Assembly: GCF_032190635.1 (NCBI RefSeq)
Contig: NZ_JAVLAS010000001.1
Location: forward strand, 1,178,001 to 1,242,000
Reading direction: 5' to 3'
DNA: 64,000 nucleotides
Origin: Levilactobacillus zymae
GTDB lineage: Bacteria; Bacillota; Bacilli; Lactobacillales; Lactobacillaceae
Position 1 is the stretch's first letter. Every line of letters starts with the position of its first letter. The notes beneath the pieces were generated by a model. That model ran no database searches, was not told the DNA's origin, and was given only the letters and a program-made list of their open reading frames with translations. Shown here piece after piece: positions 15,748-23,866 of this stretch. A program made the translations under genes and the position numbers.

Positions 15748-15776
15748 TTCATTAATAAAGGCGAATCTGGTATAAT
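15748..15776 (+). promoter_or_regulatory. Promoter of the DUF402 gene
   Basis: TTCATT (15748) - 17 bp - TATAAT (15771) with an extended TGG before the -10. RNA would start near 15783, which rules out the upstream in-frame GTG at 15782 as a start codon. Confidence 0.75.
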
Positions 15777-15829
15777 ATTGAGTGAATTTTTTTATAATTA
15801 CCCGTTACTTAGAAAGTAGGGTTATAGAC

Positions 15830-16381
15830 ATGACGCGCGAAGCTAGAGGACCTAAGGAAGGCGACTTCATTACGATCAAAAGCTACAAGCATGATGGAAG
15901 TTTGCATCGAACTTGGCGCGATACCATGGTACTCAAAACAAGCGAAAACGCCCTGATTGGCGTCAATGATCACACTCTGGTCACTGAAGACGACGGGCGG
16001 CGGTGGGTGACTCGAGAACCCGCTATCGTTTATTTTCACAAGCATTACTGGTTCAATATCGTCGCGATGATTCGGGACAACGGGGTGTCGTATTACTGCA
16101 ACTTGGCATCCCCCTACGTGCTGGATAAAGAAGCGCTGAAGTATATTGATTATGACTTGGACGTGAAGGTCTTTCCCGACGGCGAGAAACGGTTACTCGA
16201 CGTTGATGAATACGAGGCTTTCAGTCAGCGCTGGCATTACGGCGAGGAGACTGATCGGATCTTAAAGGCCAACGTTTTAACGCTGGTCGATTGGATCAAT
16301 CACCATAAGGGCCCCTTTTCTCAGGCCTACGTTGATTTATGGTATCAACGTTATCAAGAATTGCTGCGGCGATCCCATTAG
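15830..16381 (+). CDS. DUF402 family nucleoside tri-/diphosphate phosphatase-like protein
   Basis: This 183-residue protein belongs to the DUF402 (YgaC/Ntdp) family. Characterised staphylococcal members hydrolyse nucleoside tri- and diphosphates; related FomD proteins act on nucleotide esters. Seen here are the conserved [20 protein letters not shown] start, the acidic metal-binding [23 protein letters not shown] segment near residues 121-143, and normal length. ATG 15830 is chosen because GAAAGTAGGG lies 8 bases upstream and the transcription start is mapped by the promoter to about 15783. A strong terminator closes it as a single-gene unit. Confidence 0.85.
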   Translation: MTREARGPKEGDFITIKSYKHDGSLHRTWRDTMVLKTSENALIGVNDHTLVTEDDGRRWVTREPAIVYFHKHYWFNIVAMIRDNGVSYYCNLASPYVLDKEALKYIDYDLDVKVFPDGEKRLLDVDEYEAFSQRWHYGEETDRILKANVLTLVDWINHHKGPFSQAYVDLWYQRYQELLRRSH

Positions 16382-16424
16382 GGGTGGCGGTGACGGATTG
16401 TTGTGAGTTGTCTTCCGGACCATC

Positions 16425-16459
16425 GGAGCGCATCCTTTTGGGGGATGCGCTCCTTTTTT
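16425..16459 (+). terminator. Terminator of the DUF402 gene
   Basis: GGAGCGCATCC and GGATGCGCTCC form a perfect 11-bp stem around a short loop, followed by TTTTTT. Confidence 0.92.
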
Positions 16460-16554
16460 CGACAGATGGGCGGTCTTTTGCGTTAAAAATTGGTAAAATG
16501 GATCTAAGCGGGTTGGACGCATCGTTCCCCCCAGAACGGTTAGGAGGCATGCTG

Positions 16555-17679
16555 TTGAAATGGTTGGCTAATTCACGACTGCTCTTTTGGTCGGTGGAAC
16601 TATTGATTGTCGCCACGTTGATTTGGGTGTGTACCCAGATTAGTTTTCTGTTCTCACCGATTGGGATTTTTCTGTCGGTGATTTTTACCCCGTTACTGTT
16701 GTCGGGAATTCTTTTTTATCTGTTGAACCCCATCGTGAAGCTCTTGGAGCGGGTGCACTGGAAACGACTGCATTTTAACCGCACCGCTGCGGTGGCGCTC
16801 GTCTTTCTGGGCTTAATTGCCGTGATTGGGTACGGTGCGGCCTGGGTGGTGCCGCGGTTAGTCTCGCAGATTACCAATCTGGTGGGCAACATTCCCGACT
16901 TTGCGCGGTCCAGTGAGGCGGTCTTAAAGCAGGCCGCTCATCATCCGTGGTTGCAACAGATCGATTTTTCCAAGTACCTGACGCAACTGCAAAACTCGCT
17001 GGCCAAATACGCGGAGAGTGTTATGAGTGGCATTACCTCGGGCATTGGGACCGTGGTGGGCACCGTGACGTCGGTGACCGTGACCGCCGTGACGGTGCCG
17101 GTGATGTTGTTCTACATGTTAAAGGACGGCGAGAAATTGTTGCCGGCCATCCGCAAGCTCTTACCGGAAAAGCACGCCGATCAGACCATGGAATTGCTGA
17201 GCCGGATGAACGCGACGATCGCCCGTTACATTGGCGGTCAGATCTTGGAGTGTTTGTTTGTCGGTACCTTTACGGCGTTGGGGTACATGCTGATTGGTGA
17301 GAAATACGCGCTATTGTTAGGCGTATTTGCGGGATTGTGTAACCTGATTCCCTACATTGGTCCCTACCTCGGGATCTTACCCGCACTGATCGTGGCCTTT
17401 ACCATCAGTACCAACGTGGTGCTATACGTGATCATTGTGGTCGTGGTCGTGCAACAGATTGACGGTAATTTGGTGTATCCCAACATTATTGGTCGGACGT
17501 TGCAGATTCATCCGTTGACCATCATCATTATCCTGCTGGCGGCGGGAAACATTGCCGGGTTACTGGGGATGATTCTCGCTATCCCGTTATATGCGGTGGT
17601 CAAGACCGTGGTGCAATACTTGTACAGCATTTGGCAGTTGGAACACCCGGCGTCAACCCAAGAAAATCTCAAGAAATAA
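16555..17679 (+). CDS. AI-2E family transporter
   Basis: The 374-residue protein has about eight membrane helices and the AI-2E (PF01594) pattern: two N-terminal helices, a soluble segment after PRLVSQITNLVGNIPDF, then GGQILECLFVGTFTALGYML, FAGLCNLIPYIGPYLG and QQIDGNLVYPNIIGRTLQIHPL. The family includes a Na+/H+ antiporter and the TqsA exporter; the AI-2 link is not general. The frame is open far upstream, but AGGAGG at 16542-16547 fits a TTG start at 16555 (7 bases) better than ATG 16549 (1 base). An extended -10 (TGG-TAAAAT) at 16491-16499 agrees. Confidence 0.87.
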   Translation: MKWLANSRLLFWSVELLIVATLIWVCTQISFLFSPIGIFLSVIFTPLLLSGILFYLLNPIVKLLERVHWKRLHFNRTAAVALVFLGLIAVIGYGAAWVVPRLVSQITNLVGNIPDFARSSEAVLKQAAHHPWLQQIDFSKYLTQLQNSLAKYAESVMSGITSGIGTVVGTVTSVTVTAVTVPVMLFYMLKDGEKLLPAIRKLLPEKHADQTMELLSRMNATIARYIGGQILECLFVGTFTALGYMLIGEKYALLLGVFAGLCNLIPYIGPYLGILPALIVAFTISTNVVLYVIIVVVVVQQIDGNLVYPNIIGRTLQIHPLTIIIILLAAGNIAGLLGMILAIPLYAVVKTVVQYLYSIWQLEHPASTQENLKK

Positions 17680-17699
17680 CTAACGTTTACGGTTAGAAG

Positions 17700-17727
17700 T
17701 TGACGTCACCGCTGAATATGCTACTAT
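17700..17727 (+). promoter_or_regulatory. Promoter of tagD
   Basis: TTGACG (17700) - 16 bp - TACTAT (17722) with an extended TGC. A small hairpin (CCCGAC/GTCGGG, about 17757-17772) lies in the 5' UTR just before the ribosome site GTAGGAGA. Confidence 0.65.
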
Positions 17728-17800
17728 TTACTTTGTTATTGGATTTTTATTATGCCCCCGACGGCTGTCGGGAAATTACCAGATAAGTAGGAGATTCTAC

Positions 17801-18217
17801 ATGAAAAAAGTAATTACGTACGGAACGTTTGACTTGCTCCACAAGGGGCACATTCGGCTATTGAAGCGTGCCAAGGCCTTGGGCGATGACTTAACCGTGT
17901 GCTTATCTTCCGACGAATTCAATGCCGAAAAGGGTAAGCGCGCTTACACGTCTTATGAAGACCGGAAATATATTCTCGAAGCTATCCGTTACGTTGACCG
18001 GGTCATTCCCGAAAAGGGTTGGGACCAGAAGATTCGTGACGTTCAAGACAACGACATCGATATTTTTGTGATGGGTGACGACTGGAAGGGAAAGTTCGAC
18101 TTCTTGAAGGACTACTGTGAAGTCATCTACCTGCCACGGACCGAAGGCATCTCAACCACTAAGATCAAGCACGACTTGGGCTTAGCGGACGACGAAGCCT
18201 GGAAGGAAGAAGATTAG
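17801..18217 (+). CDS. tagD: Glycerol-3-phosphate cytidylyltransferase
   Basis: TagD makes CDP-glycerol, the precursor for poly(glycerol phosphate) wall teichoic acid. The 138 residues contain the nucleotidyltransferase HxGH motif (His14-His17 in LLHKGHI) and RTEGISTT (113-120), both catalytic in this family. Length is near the usual 130. It lies upstream of an unknown gene and tagF, so the locus is teichoic acid synthesis. A terminator 13 bases after the stop and before the next gene may reduce read-through. Confidence 0.95.
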   Translation: MKKVITYGTFDLLHKGHIRLLKRAKALGDDLTVCLSSDEFNAEKGKRAYTSYEDRKYILEAIRYVDRVIPEKGWDQKIRDVQDNDIDIFVMGDDWKGKFDFLKDYCEVIYLPRTEGISTTKIKHDLGLADDEAWKEED

Positions 18218-18229
18218 TCGATGGCCCAG

Positions 18230-18259
18230 AAATCCTTAGTCGCTGACTAGGGATTTTTT
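18230..18259 (+). terminator. Terminator after tagD
   Basis: AAATCCTTAG and CTAGGGATTT form the stem, followed by TTTTT. The downstream gene starts only 33 bases later, so partial termination is likely. Confidence 0.75.
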
Positions 18260-18291
18260 CATAGTGGCCAGCGTAAACGGAGGGAACGACA

Positions 18292-19176
18292 GTGCAGCAA
18301 ATTATCTTTTTAGTGACGTCACTCGATGGCCTACATAAACCCAACTTCACCAAGCAGTTGGCGGCGGCCTTACAACAAAACGTCACCATTAAATTATTGG
18401 TGGCCCTAGTGGACTTCGATGCCACCTGGGAAGTGCGCCAGTTTATCGAACGCTTGGCGCGCGACGACGAACGGGTCAGTCGCGTGCGCATCATCACGAT
18501 TGCGGAGCTTTACGCCCAGGAGACCGGCTTAGCGTTGAGCGCTGAAGACCGGCATCTGCCTGATCTAACGGCTTACGACGAACGGGTCTTTGCCGATCAG
18601 CAGGGGCAGATTCGGCGGTATTTGGACCACGGACATTTAGCAGCTGAGCTACACCAGTTGGACGATAACACGCCGATGGTTTTGCGGCAATATCACGACG
18701 ACCAATTGGTACAGGTGGACACCTACGACCTACACGGACAAGTCGTCGGGGTGGCGCAATTGGCCAACGGGGTGGCGCAAACCAGCTACGTGCTCAACGC
18801 CCAGGGAGCAGCCGTGCTTCGGTTGACCCGGCACCAACGCGCCGTGGAACACGTCTACAACCTCGGGGCCGATTCGGCGATGATTGCTACGGAATTCAGC
18901 AGTGCCAAGGAAGTTGCTGCGCTGAACAACATGTCGAAGCGTAAACGCGACCGGACGCTAGCCCAGAGTGTCGATCACACCGAGATGATTGCCACCACGG
19001 AGACCTATTACAGCGTGCTGGTGTACGCGACCTATCGGCGGTTTAACGACGTCTTTAGTTTTTACCAGACGGTCCTAGACCGGTTAATGACCCCCCAGAC
19101 GCAACTCTACGTTGATTTGGCGGTTAATGCCGTGTTGTCCCCACAGATGCCTCACCAGTTAATCTTTAATTACTAA
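18292..19176 (+). CDS. Unknown protein of the teichoic acid locus
   Basis: A 294-residue soluble protein that was not assigned to a named family. It begins IIFLVTSLDGLHKPNFTKQLA and has a strand-rich middle (residues about 115-190) with repeated turns such as DTYDLHGQVVG and YVLNAQGAAVL. That pattern recalls the N-terminal half of TagE/GtfA-type teichoic-acid glucosyltransferases, but no glycosyltransferase catalytic domain follows. It lies between tagD and tagF, 14 bases before tagF, so cotranscription is likely. It could be an accessory or scaffold for teichoic acid assembly; this is inference from context. GGAGGGA precedes the start at 18292. Confidence 0.7.
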   Translation: MQQIIFLVTSLDGLHKPNFTKQLAAALQQNVTIKLLVALVDFDATWEVRQFIERLARDDERVSRVRIITIAELYAQETGLALSAEDRHLPDLTAYDERVFADQQGQIRRYLDHGHLAAELHQLDDNTPMVLRQYHDDQLVQVDTYDLHGQVVGVAQLANGVAQTSYVLNAQGAAVLRLTRHQRAVEHVYNLGADSAMIATEFSSAKEVAALNNMSKRKRDRTLAQSVDHTEMIATTETYYSVLVYATYRRFNDVFSFYQTVLDRLMTPQTQLYVDLAVNAVLSPQMPHQLIFNY

Positions 19177-19190
19177 GGAGTTATTCCATC

Positions 19191-21215
19191 GTGCGTGCGA
19201 TTTTATCTGGATTACATCATAAAAAGAAACTACAGGAACTCGAACTCGAACTGATCGACGTGCCGGAACCGTTTGACGACTTAGTGGTCACTTTCCTGGA
19301 GAAGCAGACCCAAGTGTCGTTGACCTTACCCATCACCAAGGTCATCAGTGCCGGGGTGGTACGGGTACGGCTTAACGCCAGCGACCTGAAGGTTCCGGGC
19401 AGCACCCAAAGCGATTTTAGCTGGGAACTGTACCTTAACCTTCAGCAGCAAGACACGCGGGGGCTGATTCAGGTTGAAAGTGAATACCTGAGCGACCGGC
19501 ACCAGTTATCGCTGACCAGCTTTTATCAGTTGAATAGTGATGCCAACGGGATGGCGCTATTTAACCTGCACACGAACCAACCCGAAGATGAATTTGCCAT
19601 CAGTGCGATTAACCTGCAGAACGATCAATTGCAGATCACCGGTCCCAACCGCATCAATAATCGCAAGATTGAAAATCAGCGGTTGGTCTTGAAAAACGGC
19701 CAAGACCAGGGGACAGCCGAATGGCCCATCACCAAGATGGGGTTACACGGGTTGTTTAGCGGCACAATTCCGTTGAGTGATCTCGCGTCGAACAGCAAGC
19801 AAGAGCTGTTTATGCGTTCCACGGTTGACGGCCAGGAGCTGGAACAACGCGTTATCTTGGGCAAGTCGTTGGCTGGACAGGTCACGCAGGCGGTTACCGG
19901 TCATCACCGCCTGGTCGTGATTGAAAAGCGGTTTAACAACGGTATTTTGATTCGTGAAATGGCGGCACCGTCGTTACCTGAACGGTTGGGCCACCTGCCT
20001 AATAAGGTCAGCGGGGCCACCCACTTACTGAGTGTTCTGATGGAGAAGGTTAACCTGATGTACATGCGGCGCCTGTTTAAGCGCGGCCACCGGGCTTACG
20101 AGCAACCAACCTTAATCTTTGAAAGCTTCGGGGGTCGGCAGGTTAGCGACTCACCGTATGCAATCTATCAGTTATTTACGCAACTTTACCCAGGCTTTCG
20201 GTTTATCTGGTCGATCGACCGGAGTCAGAAGAAGTTCTGTAAGCAAAACGGGATTCCGTTCGTGATTCGGCGGACGGCCAAATGGGTGCGAACGCTGGAG
20301 AAGGCCACCTTCTGGATCAGTAACGCGCGTTTCCCAGCCTGGGTCAAGAAGCCCAACTATGTGACCTACATCCAGACCTGGCACGGGACGCCGTTGAAGA
20401 AGTTGGGGCTGGATATCGAAAATGTGTCGATGCCGGGGACCACGACCACCAAGTATCACGCTAACTTTGTGCGGGAAGCCAACCGCTGGGACGCCTTGGT
20501 GTCCCCCAACGACTATTCTACGCAGATTTTCCGGTCGGCCTTTGGGTTTAATAATCAGATCTTAAAGGTCGGTTATCCGCGTAACGATGAACTCATCAAC
20601 AGTAGTGCGGAGGATATCGTGGCCTTAAAGACCCAGATGGGCATCCCGTTGGATAAGAAGGTCGTGTTATACGCCCCGACTTACCGGGACAACCAGTTCG
20701 CCGAGAAGGGGAAGTACACCTTCGAATTGCCGTTCTCACTGGATGATTTCAAGCAAAAGTACGGTGACAACGCCGTCTTGGTCTTGCGGATGCATTACCT
20801 GATCTCTAACGCCTTAGACATTAGCGGGTACGAGGACTTCGTGTATGACATGTCGAACCACCCGAGCATCTCGGACCTCTACTTGATCAGTGACATGCTG
20901 ATCACCGACTACTCGTCCGTCTTCTTCGATTACGCCTACCTCAAGCGGCCCATTCTGTTCTACCCGTACGATTACCACATGTACAAGGACGAACTCCGGG
21001 GCTTCTACCTGGACTACGAACGGGACCTGCCGGGCGAAATCGCTCATAACGAAAAGGAACTGTTGACCATGATTGGTGACAAGTTACAAACGCCAGACAT
21101 GAGCGATAATCCGAAGTTCATGGACTTCTACCGCCGGTTCTGTGCGATCGATGACGGGTTAAGCTCGTTAAAGGTCGTCAACTATGTGGTTCAACAGATC
21201 GAAAATCAGGGTTAA
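19191..21215 (+). CDS. tagF: CDP-glycerol glycerophosphotransferase (teichoic acid polymerase/primase type)
   Basis: The 674-residue protein has an N-terminal beta-rich region of about 290 residues and a C-terminal Glyphos_transf domain (PF04464): FESFGGRQVSDSPYAIYQ, YIQTWHGTPLKKLG, YHANFVREANRWDALVSPN, VVLYAPTYRDNQF and the signature ITDYSSVFFDYAYLKRPILF. It transfers glycerol phosphate from CDP-glycerol to the growing wall teichoic acid on the inner face of the membrane. TarF-like primases and TagF polymerases share these motifs, so processivity is not decided. The start is GTG 19191, with AAGGAG about 10 bases upstream. It is the last gene of the tagD locus here. Confidence 0.9.
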   Translation: MRAILSGLHHKKKLQELELELIDVPEPFDDLVVTFLEKQTQVSLTLPITKVISAGVVRVRLNASDLKVPGSTQSDFSWELYLNLQQQDTRGLIQVESEYLSDRHQLSLTSFYQLNSDANGMALFNLHTNQPEDEFAISAINLQNDQLQITGPNRINNRKIENQRLVLKNGQDQGTAEWPITKMGLHGLFSGTIPLSDLASNSKQELFMRSTVDGQELEQRVILGKSLAGQVTQAVTGHHRLVVIEKRFNNGILIREMAAPSLPERLGHLPNKVSGATHLLSVLMEKVNLMYMRRLFKRGHRAYEQPTLIFESFGGRQVSDSPYAIYQLFTQLYPGFRFIWSIDRSQKKFCKQNGIPFVIRRTAKWVRTLEKATFWISNARFPAWVKKPNYVTYIQTWHGTPLKKLGLDIENVSMPGTTTTKYHANFVREANRWDALVSPNDYSTQIFRSAFGFNNQILKVGYPRNDELINSSAEDIVALKTQMGIPLDKKVVLYAPTYRDNQFAEKGKYTFELPFSLDDFKQKYGDNAVLVLRMHYLISNALDISGYEDFVYDMSNHPSISDLYLISDMLITDYSSVFFDYAYLKRPILFYPYDYHMYKDELRGFYLDYERDLPGEIAHNEKELLTMIGDKLQTPDMSDNPKFMDFYRRFCAIDDGLSSLKVVNYVVQQIENQG

Positions 21216-21321
21216 CCGGTGAGCACCTTTTCAGCCAAGGCCCGCCAGTTAAGCGCTGGGTGGTAGGTCAATCTGGTTGAACAATACTGCGATCACGTTT
21301 TTTCATAAAAAATTAACTAAC

Positions 21322-21361
21322 CCTAAAGGGACTTCACGATTTTTTCGCGAAGTCCCTTTAT
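21322..21361. terminator. Bidirectional terminator
   Basis: AAAGGGACTTC and GAAGTCCCTTT form a long stem between convergent genes. The T-runs are short on both sides. Confidence 0.65.
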
Positions 21362-21391
21362 GATTAGTCTGATAACCTGTTGAAATTTGGG

Positions 21392-21952
21392 TTACTTGGT
21401 GCGGGGGACCTGGTTAACGCGGGCAACGGCGTGGGTCTCGAGCTTGGTCACCGTCTTGGCCGAGGTCGTGATGCCCTGAAAGTACTGGTGGAGTATCTTT
21501 TGGTAGTTGCGTTTGACCAACGCGACGTTGGGCGTTTGGCGTTGGGTCAGTTGCGTTTGGGCGGCTTGAGCCCAGCGTTTGGACTTAGCGGGTTGGCCCG
21601 TGTGGTCGATCAGGTAGGTCACGTTGCGACTGGCCTTCTTGGCCTGGGGCGTGACCGGTTGGTGGGGGGCCTGGCTGCTGGCCAGAGAAGCGTGCATGTT
21701 GGTGGTCAGGCTGGTGATCTCGTAGTACTGGTTTTTCTTGACCCGCACGCCAGCGTAGGTCTTGAACAATAACACGTTGAGCAGACTGGCAATGATCACG
21801 ATGCCCACCCCGCAGATAATTACGGTCATTGCCGGCCGCAGTGCTTGCCGGTGACGCTTGGTCCAGACTAGCCCAATCAAGCCACCGAGGGCGATCAAGG
21901 CGCCAAGACTAAAGACGATTTCAATAAGGATGATTTCGGTACTTGCCGACAT
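21392..21952 (-). CDS. Two-TM membrane protein with extracellular basic domain, function unknown
   Basis: The 186 residues start with two membrane helices (about 6-29 and 41-63) joined by a short basic loop, followed by a Gln/Thr/Lys-rich domain of about 120 residues that would face outside. No family is recognised. The ribosome site is moderate (ACAGGTG). A divergent promoter region separates it from prfC. The opposite strand also has a long open frame, but that frame lacks a ribosome site and sensible composition, so the minus-strand reading is preferred. Confidence 0.6.
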   Translation of the reverse strand: MSASTEIILIEIVFSLGALIALGGLIGLVWTKRHRQALRPAMTVIICGVGIVIIASLLNVLLFKTYAGVRVKKNQYYEITSLTTNMHASLASSQAPHQPVTPQAKKASRNVTYLIDHTGQPAKSKRWAQAAQTQLTQRQTPNVALVKRNYQKILHQYFQGITTSAKTVTKLETHAVARVNQVPRTK

Positions 21953-22121
21953 AAGTTCACCTGTTTTCCGATAGAATTCAATTCACCATGATACCACTAA
22001 ACCGGGGATAGCGGAAACGCCGCCGAGCAATTCGTGAATTGTCTGGGGTCATGTGTTAAAATTAAAGCATTGTGTCTATTAACGTGTTTTTAAACCTTAA
22101 AAAATTTGTGAGGAACGAACT

Positions 22122-23699
22122 ATGAGTGAAAAAAATTTAGCAACGGCGGTCGATAAGCGGCGGACCTTCGCCATTATCTCCCACCCCGATGCCGGGAAAA
22201 CCACGATTACCGAACAACTCCTGCTGTTCGGGGGCGTCGTGCGGGAAGCCGGAACGGTCAAGGCGCGTAAGAGTGGGAACTTCGCCAAGTCTGACTGGAT
22301 GGAAATTGAACAGAAGCGGGGCATCTCGGTCACGAGTTCTGTGATGCAATTCGATTACCAGGGTAAGCGCATCAACATCCTGGACACCCCCGGACACGAG
22401 GACTTCTCCGAAGATACCTACCGGACGTTGATGGCCGTTGACTCGGCCGTCATGGTGATTGACTCCGCCAAGGGGATCGAACCGCAGACCAAGAAGCTGT
22501 TCAAGATCTGTAAGATGCGGGGAATTCCCATCTTTACCTTTATGAACAAGCTGGACCGCGATGGCCGCGATCCGTTAGACCTGATTGCCGAACTCGAAGA
22601 CGTCTTGGGCATCGAAGGGTACCCCATGAACTGGCCGATTGGGATGGGGAAGGAACTGAAAGGGCTGTACGACCGCTACCACCACCGGGTGGCCCTGTTC
22701 CACAAGGACGACCAGGGCCGGCAGTATCTGCCGTTAGATGCCGATGGCAACCTCGCCGAGCCGAACGCCATCGAAGAAGACGACTGGTACACCGAAGCCC
22801 ACGATAACATGGAAATGATCGAAGAAGCCGGGAACCCGTTTGATGCCGCTAAGATTAAGAGCGGGGATCAGACACCGGTCTTCTTCGGGTCGGCGTTGGC
22901 GAACTTCGGGGTCCAGACCTTCTTGGAGACCTATCTGGAATACGCGCCGAAGCCGGCGGTCCACCACACGGAAACCGACGGCGATGTTGCGCCGACCGAT
23001 CCGGAATTCTCCGGCTTCGTGTTCAAGATTCAAGCCAACATGAACCCGCATCACCGTGATCGGATTGCCTTTGTCCGGATCTGTTCGGGAGAATTTGACC
23101 GGGGGATGGACGTGATTCAGGAACGGACCGGTAAGAAGTTGCGTTTGTCCAACGTCACGGAATTCATGGCCGATACGCGCGAAAACGTGGAAACGGCCGT
23201 GGCCGGCGATATTATCGGGCTGTACGATACCGGGAACTTCCAGATTGGTGATGCCATCTATACCGGTAAAAAAGATATTCGGTTCGAAAAATTACCGCAG
23301 TTTACACCGGAACTCTTTGCCCGGGTCTCCGCGAAGAACGTGATGAAGCAGAAGTCCTTCCATAAGGGAATCGACCAACTGGTTCAGGAAGGGGCCGTAC
23401 AGCTTTACACGTCGTACTCGACCGGGGATTACATCTTGGGCGCCGTGGGTCAACTGCAATTCGAAGTCTTCCAATTCCGGATGAAGAACGAATACAATTC
23501 CGACGTCATCATGGAGCCGATGGGTAAGAAGACGGCGCGCTGGATTGAGCCCGACCAATTGGATGAACGGATGTCTTCATCCCGCAACCTCTTGGTCAAG
23601 GATCGCCAGGGCCAACCCCTCTTCCTGTTTGAAAATCAATTTGCAGAACGTTGGTTCAAGGATAAGTATCCGGACGTTAACTTAACGGCTAAACTCTAA
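22122..23699 (+). CDS. prfC: Peptide chain release factor 3
   Basis: RF3 is the GTPase that removes RF1 and RF2 from ribosomes after peptide release. The 525-residue protein has the translational GTPase motifs: SHPDAGKTT (20-28), the [17 protein letters not shown] switch I segment, DTPGHEDF and [11 protein letters not shown], followed by the EF-G-like domains II and III with the RF3-specific MKNEYNSDV and [18 protein letters not shown] segments. Length is typical. GAGGAACG precedes the ATG. An extended -10 (TGT-TAAAAT) lies at 22054-22062. It is monocistronic with its own terminator. Confidence 0.95.
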   Translation: MSEKNLATAVDKRRTFAIISHPDAGKTTITEQLLLFGGVVREAGTVKARKSGNFAKSDWMEIEQKRGISVTSSVMQFDYQGKRINILDTPGHEDFSEDTYRTLMAVDSAVMVIDSAKGIEPQTKKLFKICKMRGIPIFTFMNKLDRDGRDPLDLIAELEDVLGIEGYPMNWPIGMGKELKGLYDRYHHRVALFHKDDQGRQYLPLDADGNLAEPNAIEEDDWYTEAHDNMEMIEEAGNPFDAAKIKSGDQTPVFFGSALANFGVQTFLETYLEYAPKPAVHHTETDGDVAPTDPEFSGFVFKIQANMNPHHRDRIAFVRICSGEFDRGMDVIQERTGKKLRLSNVTEFMADTRENVETAVAGDIIGLYDTGNFQIGDAIYTGKKDIRFEKLPQFTPELFARVSAKNVMKQKSFHKGIDQLVQEGAVQLYTSYSTGDYILGAVGQLQFEVFQFRMKNEYNSDVIMEPMGKKTARWIEPDQLDERMSSSRNLLVKDRQGQPLFLFENQFAERWFKDKYPDVNLTAKL

Positions 23700-23714
23700 A
23701 ATAAAAATTTTAAT

Positions 23715-23753
23715 AGCCCCAGTCAGCGCCGATGTGCGTTGTCTGGGGCTTTT
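23715..23753 (+). terminator. Terminator of prfC
   Basis: AGCCCCAG and CTGGGGCT bound an extended stem and are followed by TTTT. Confidence 0.85.
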
Positions 23754-23866
23754 GGTGTCCGTAACGCAAATTTCGGCGGGAGGTTAATCGTTTTAGCCTT
23801 GTGAATTTATGAGAATTTAACCCATGCTATCGTGGAAGAAATGTTAGTGAAAAGGGGTTAAGGAAC

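Noticed and set aside
21380..21772. Plus-strand 130-codon frame opposite the two-TM gene
   Set aside because: No ribosome site, and Val/Gly/Leu-rich composition typical of an antisense shadow; the minus-strand reading has membrane helices and a better start.
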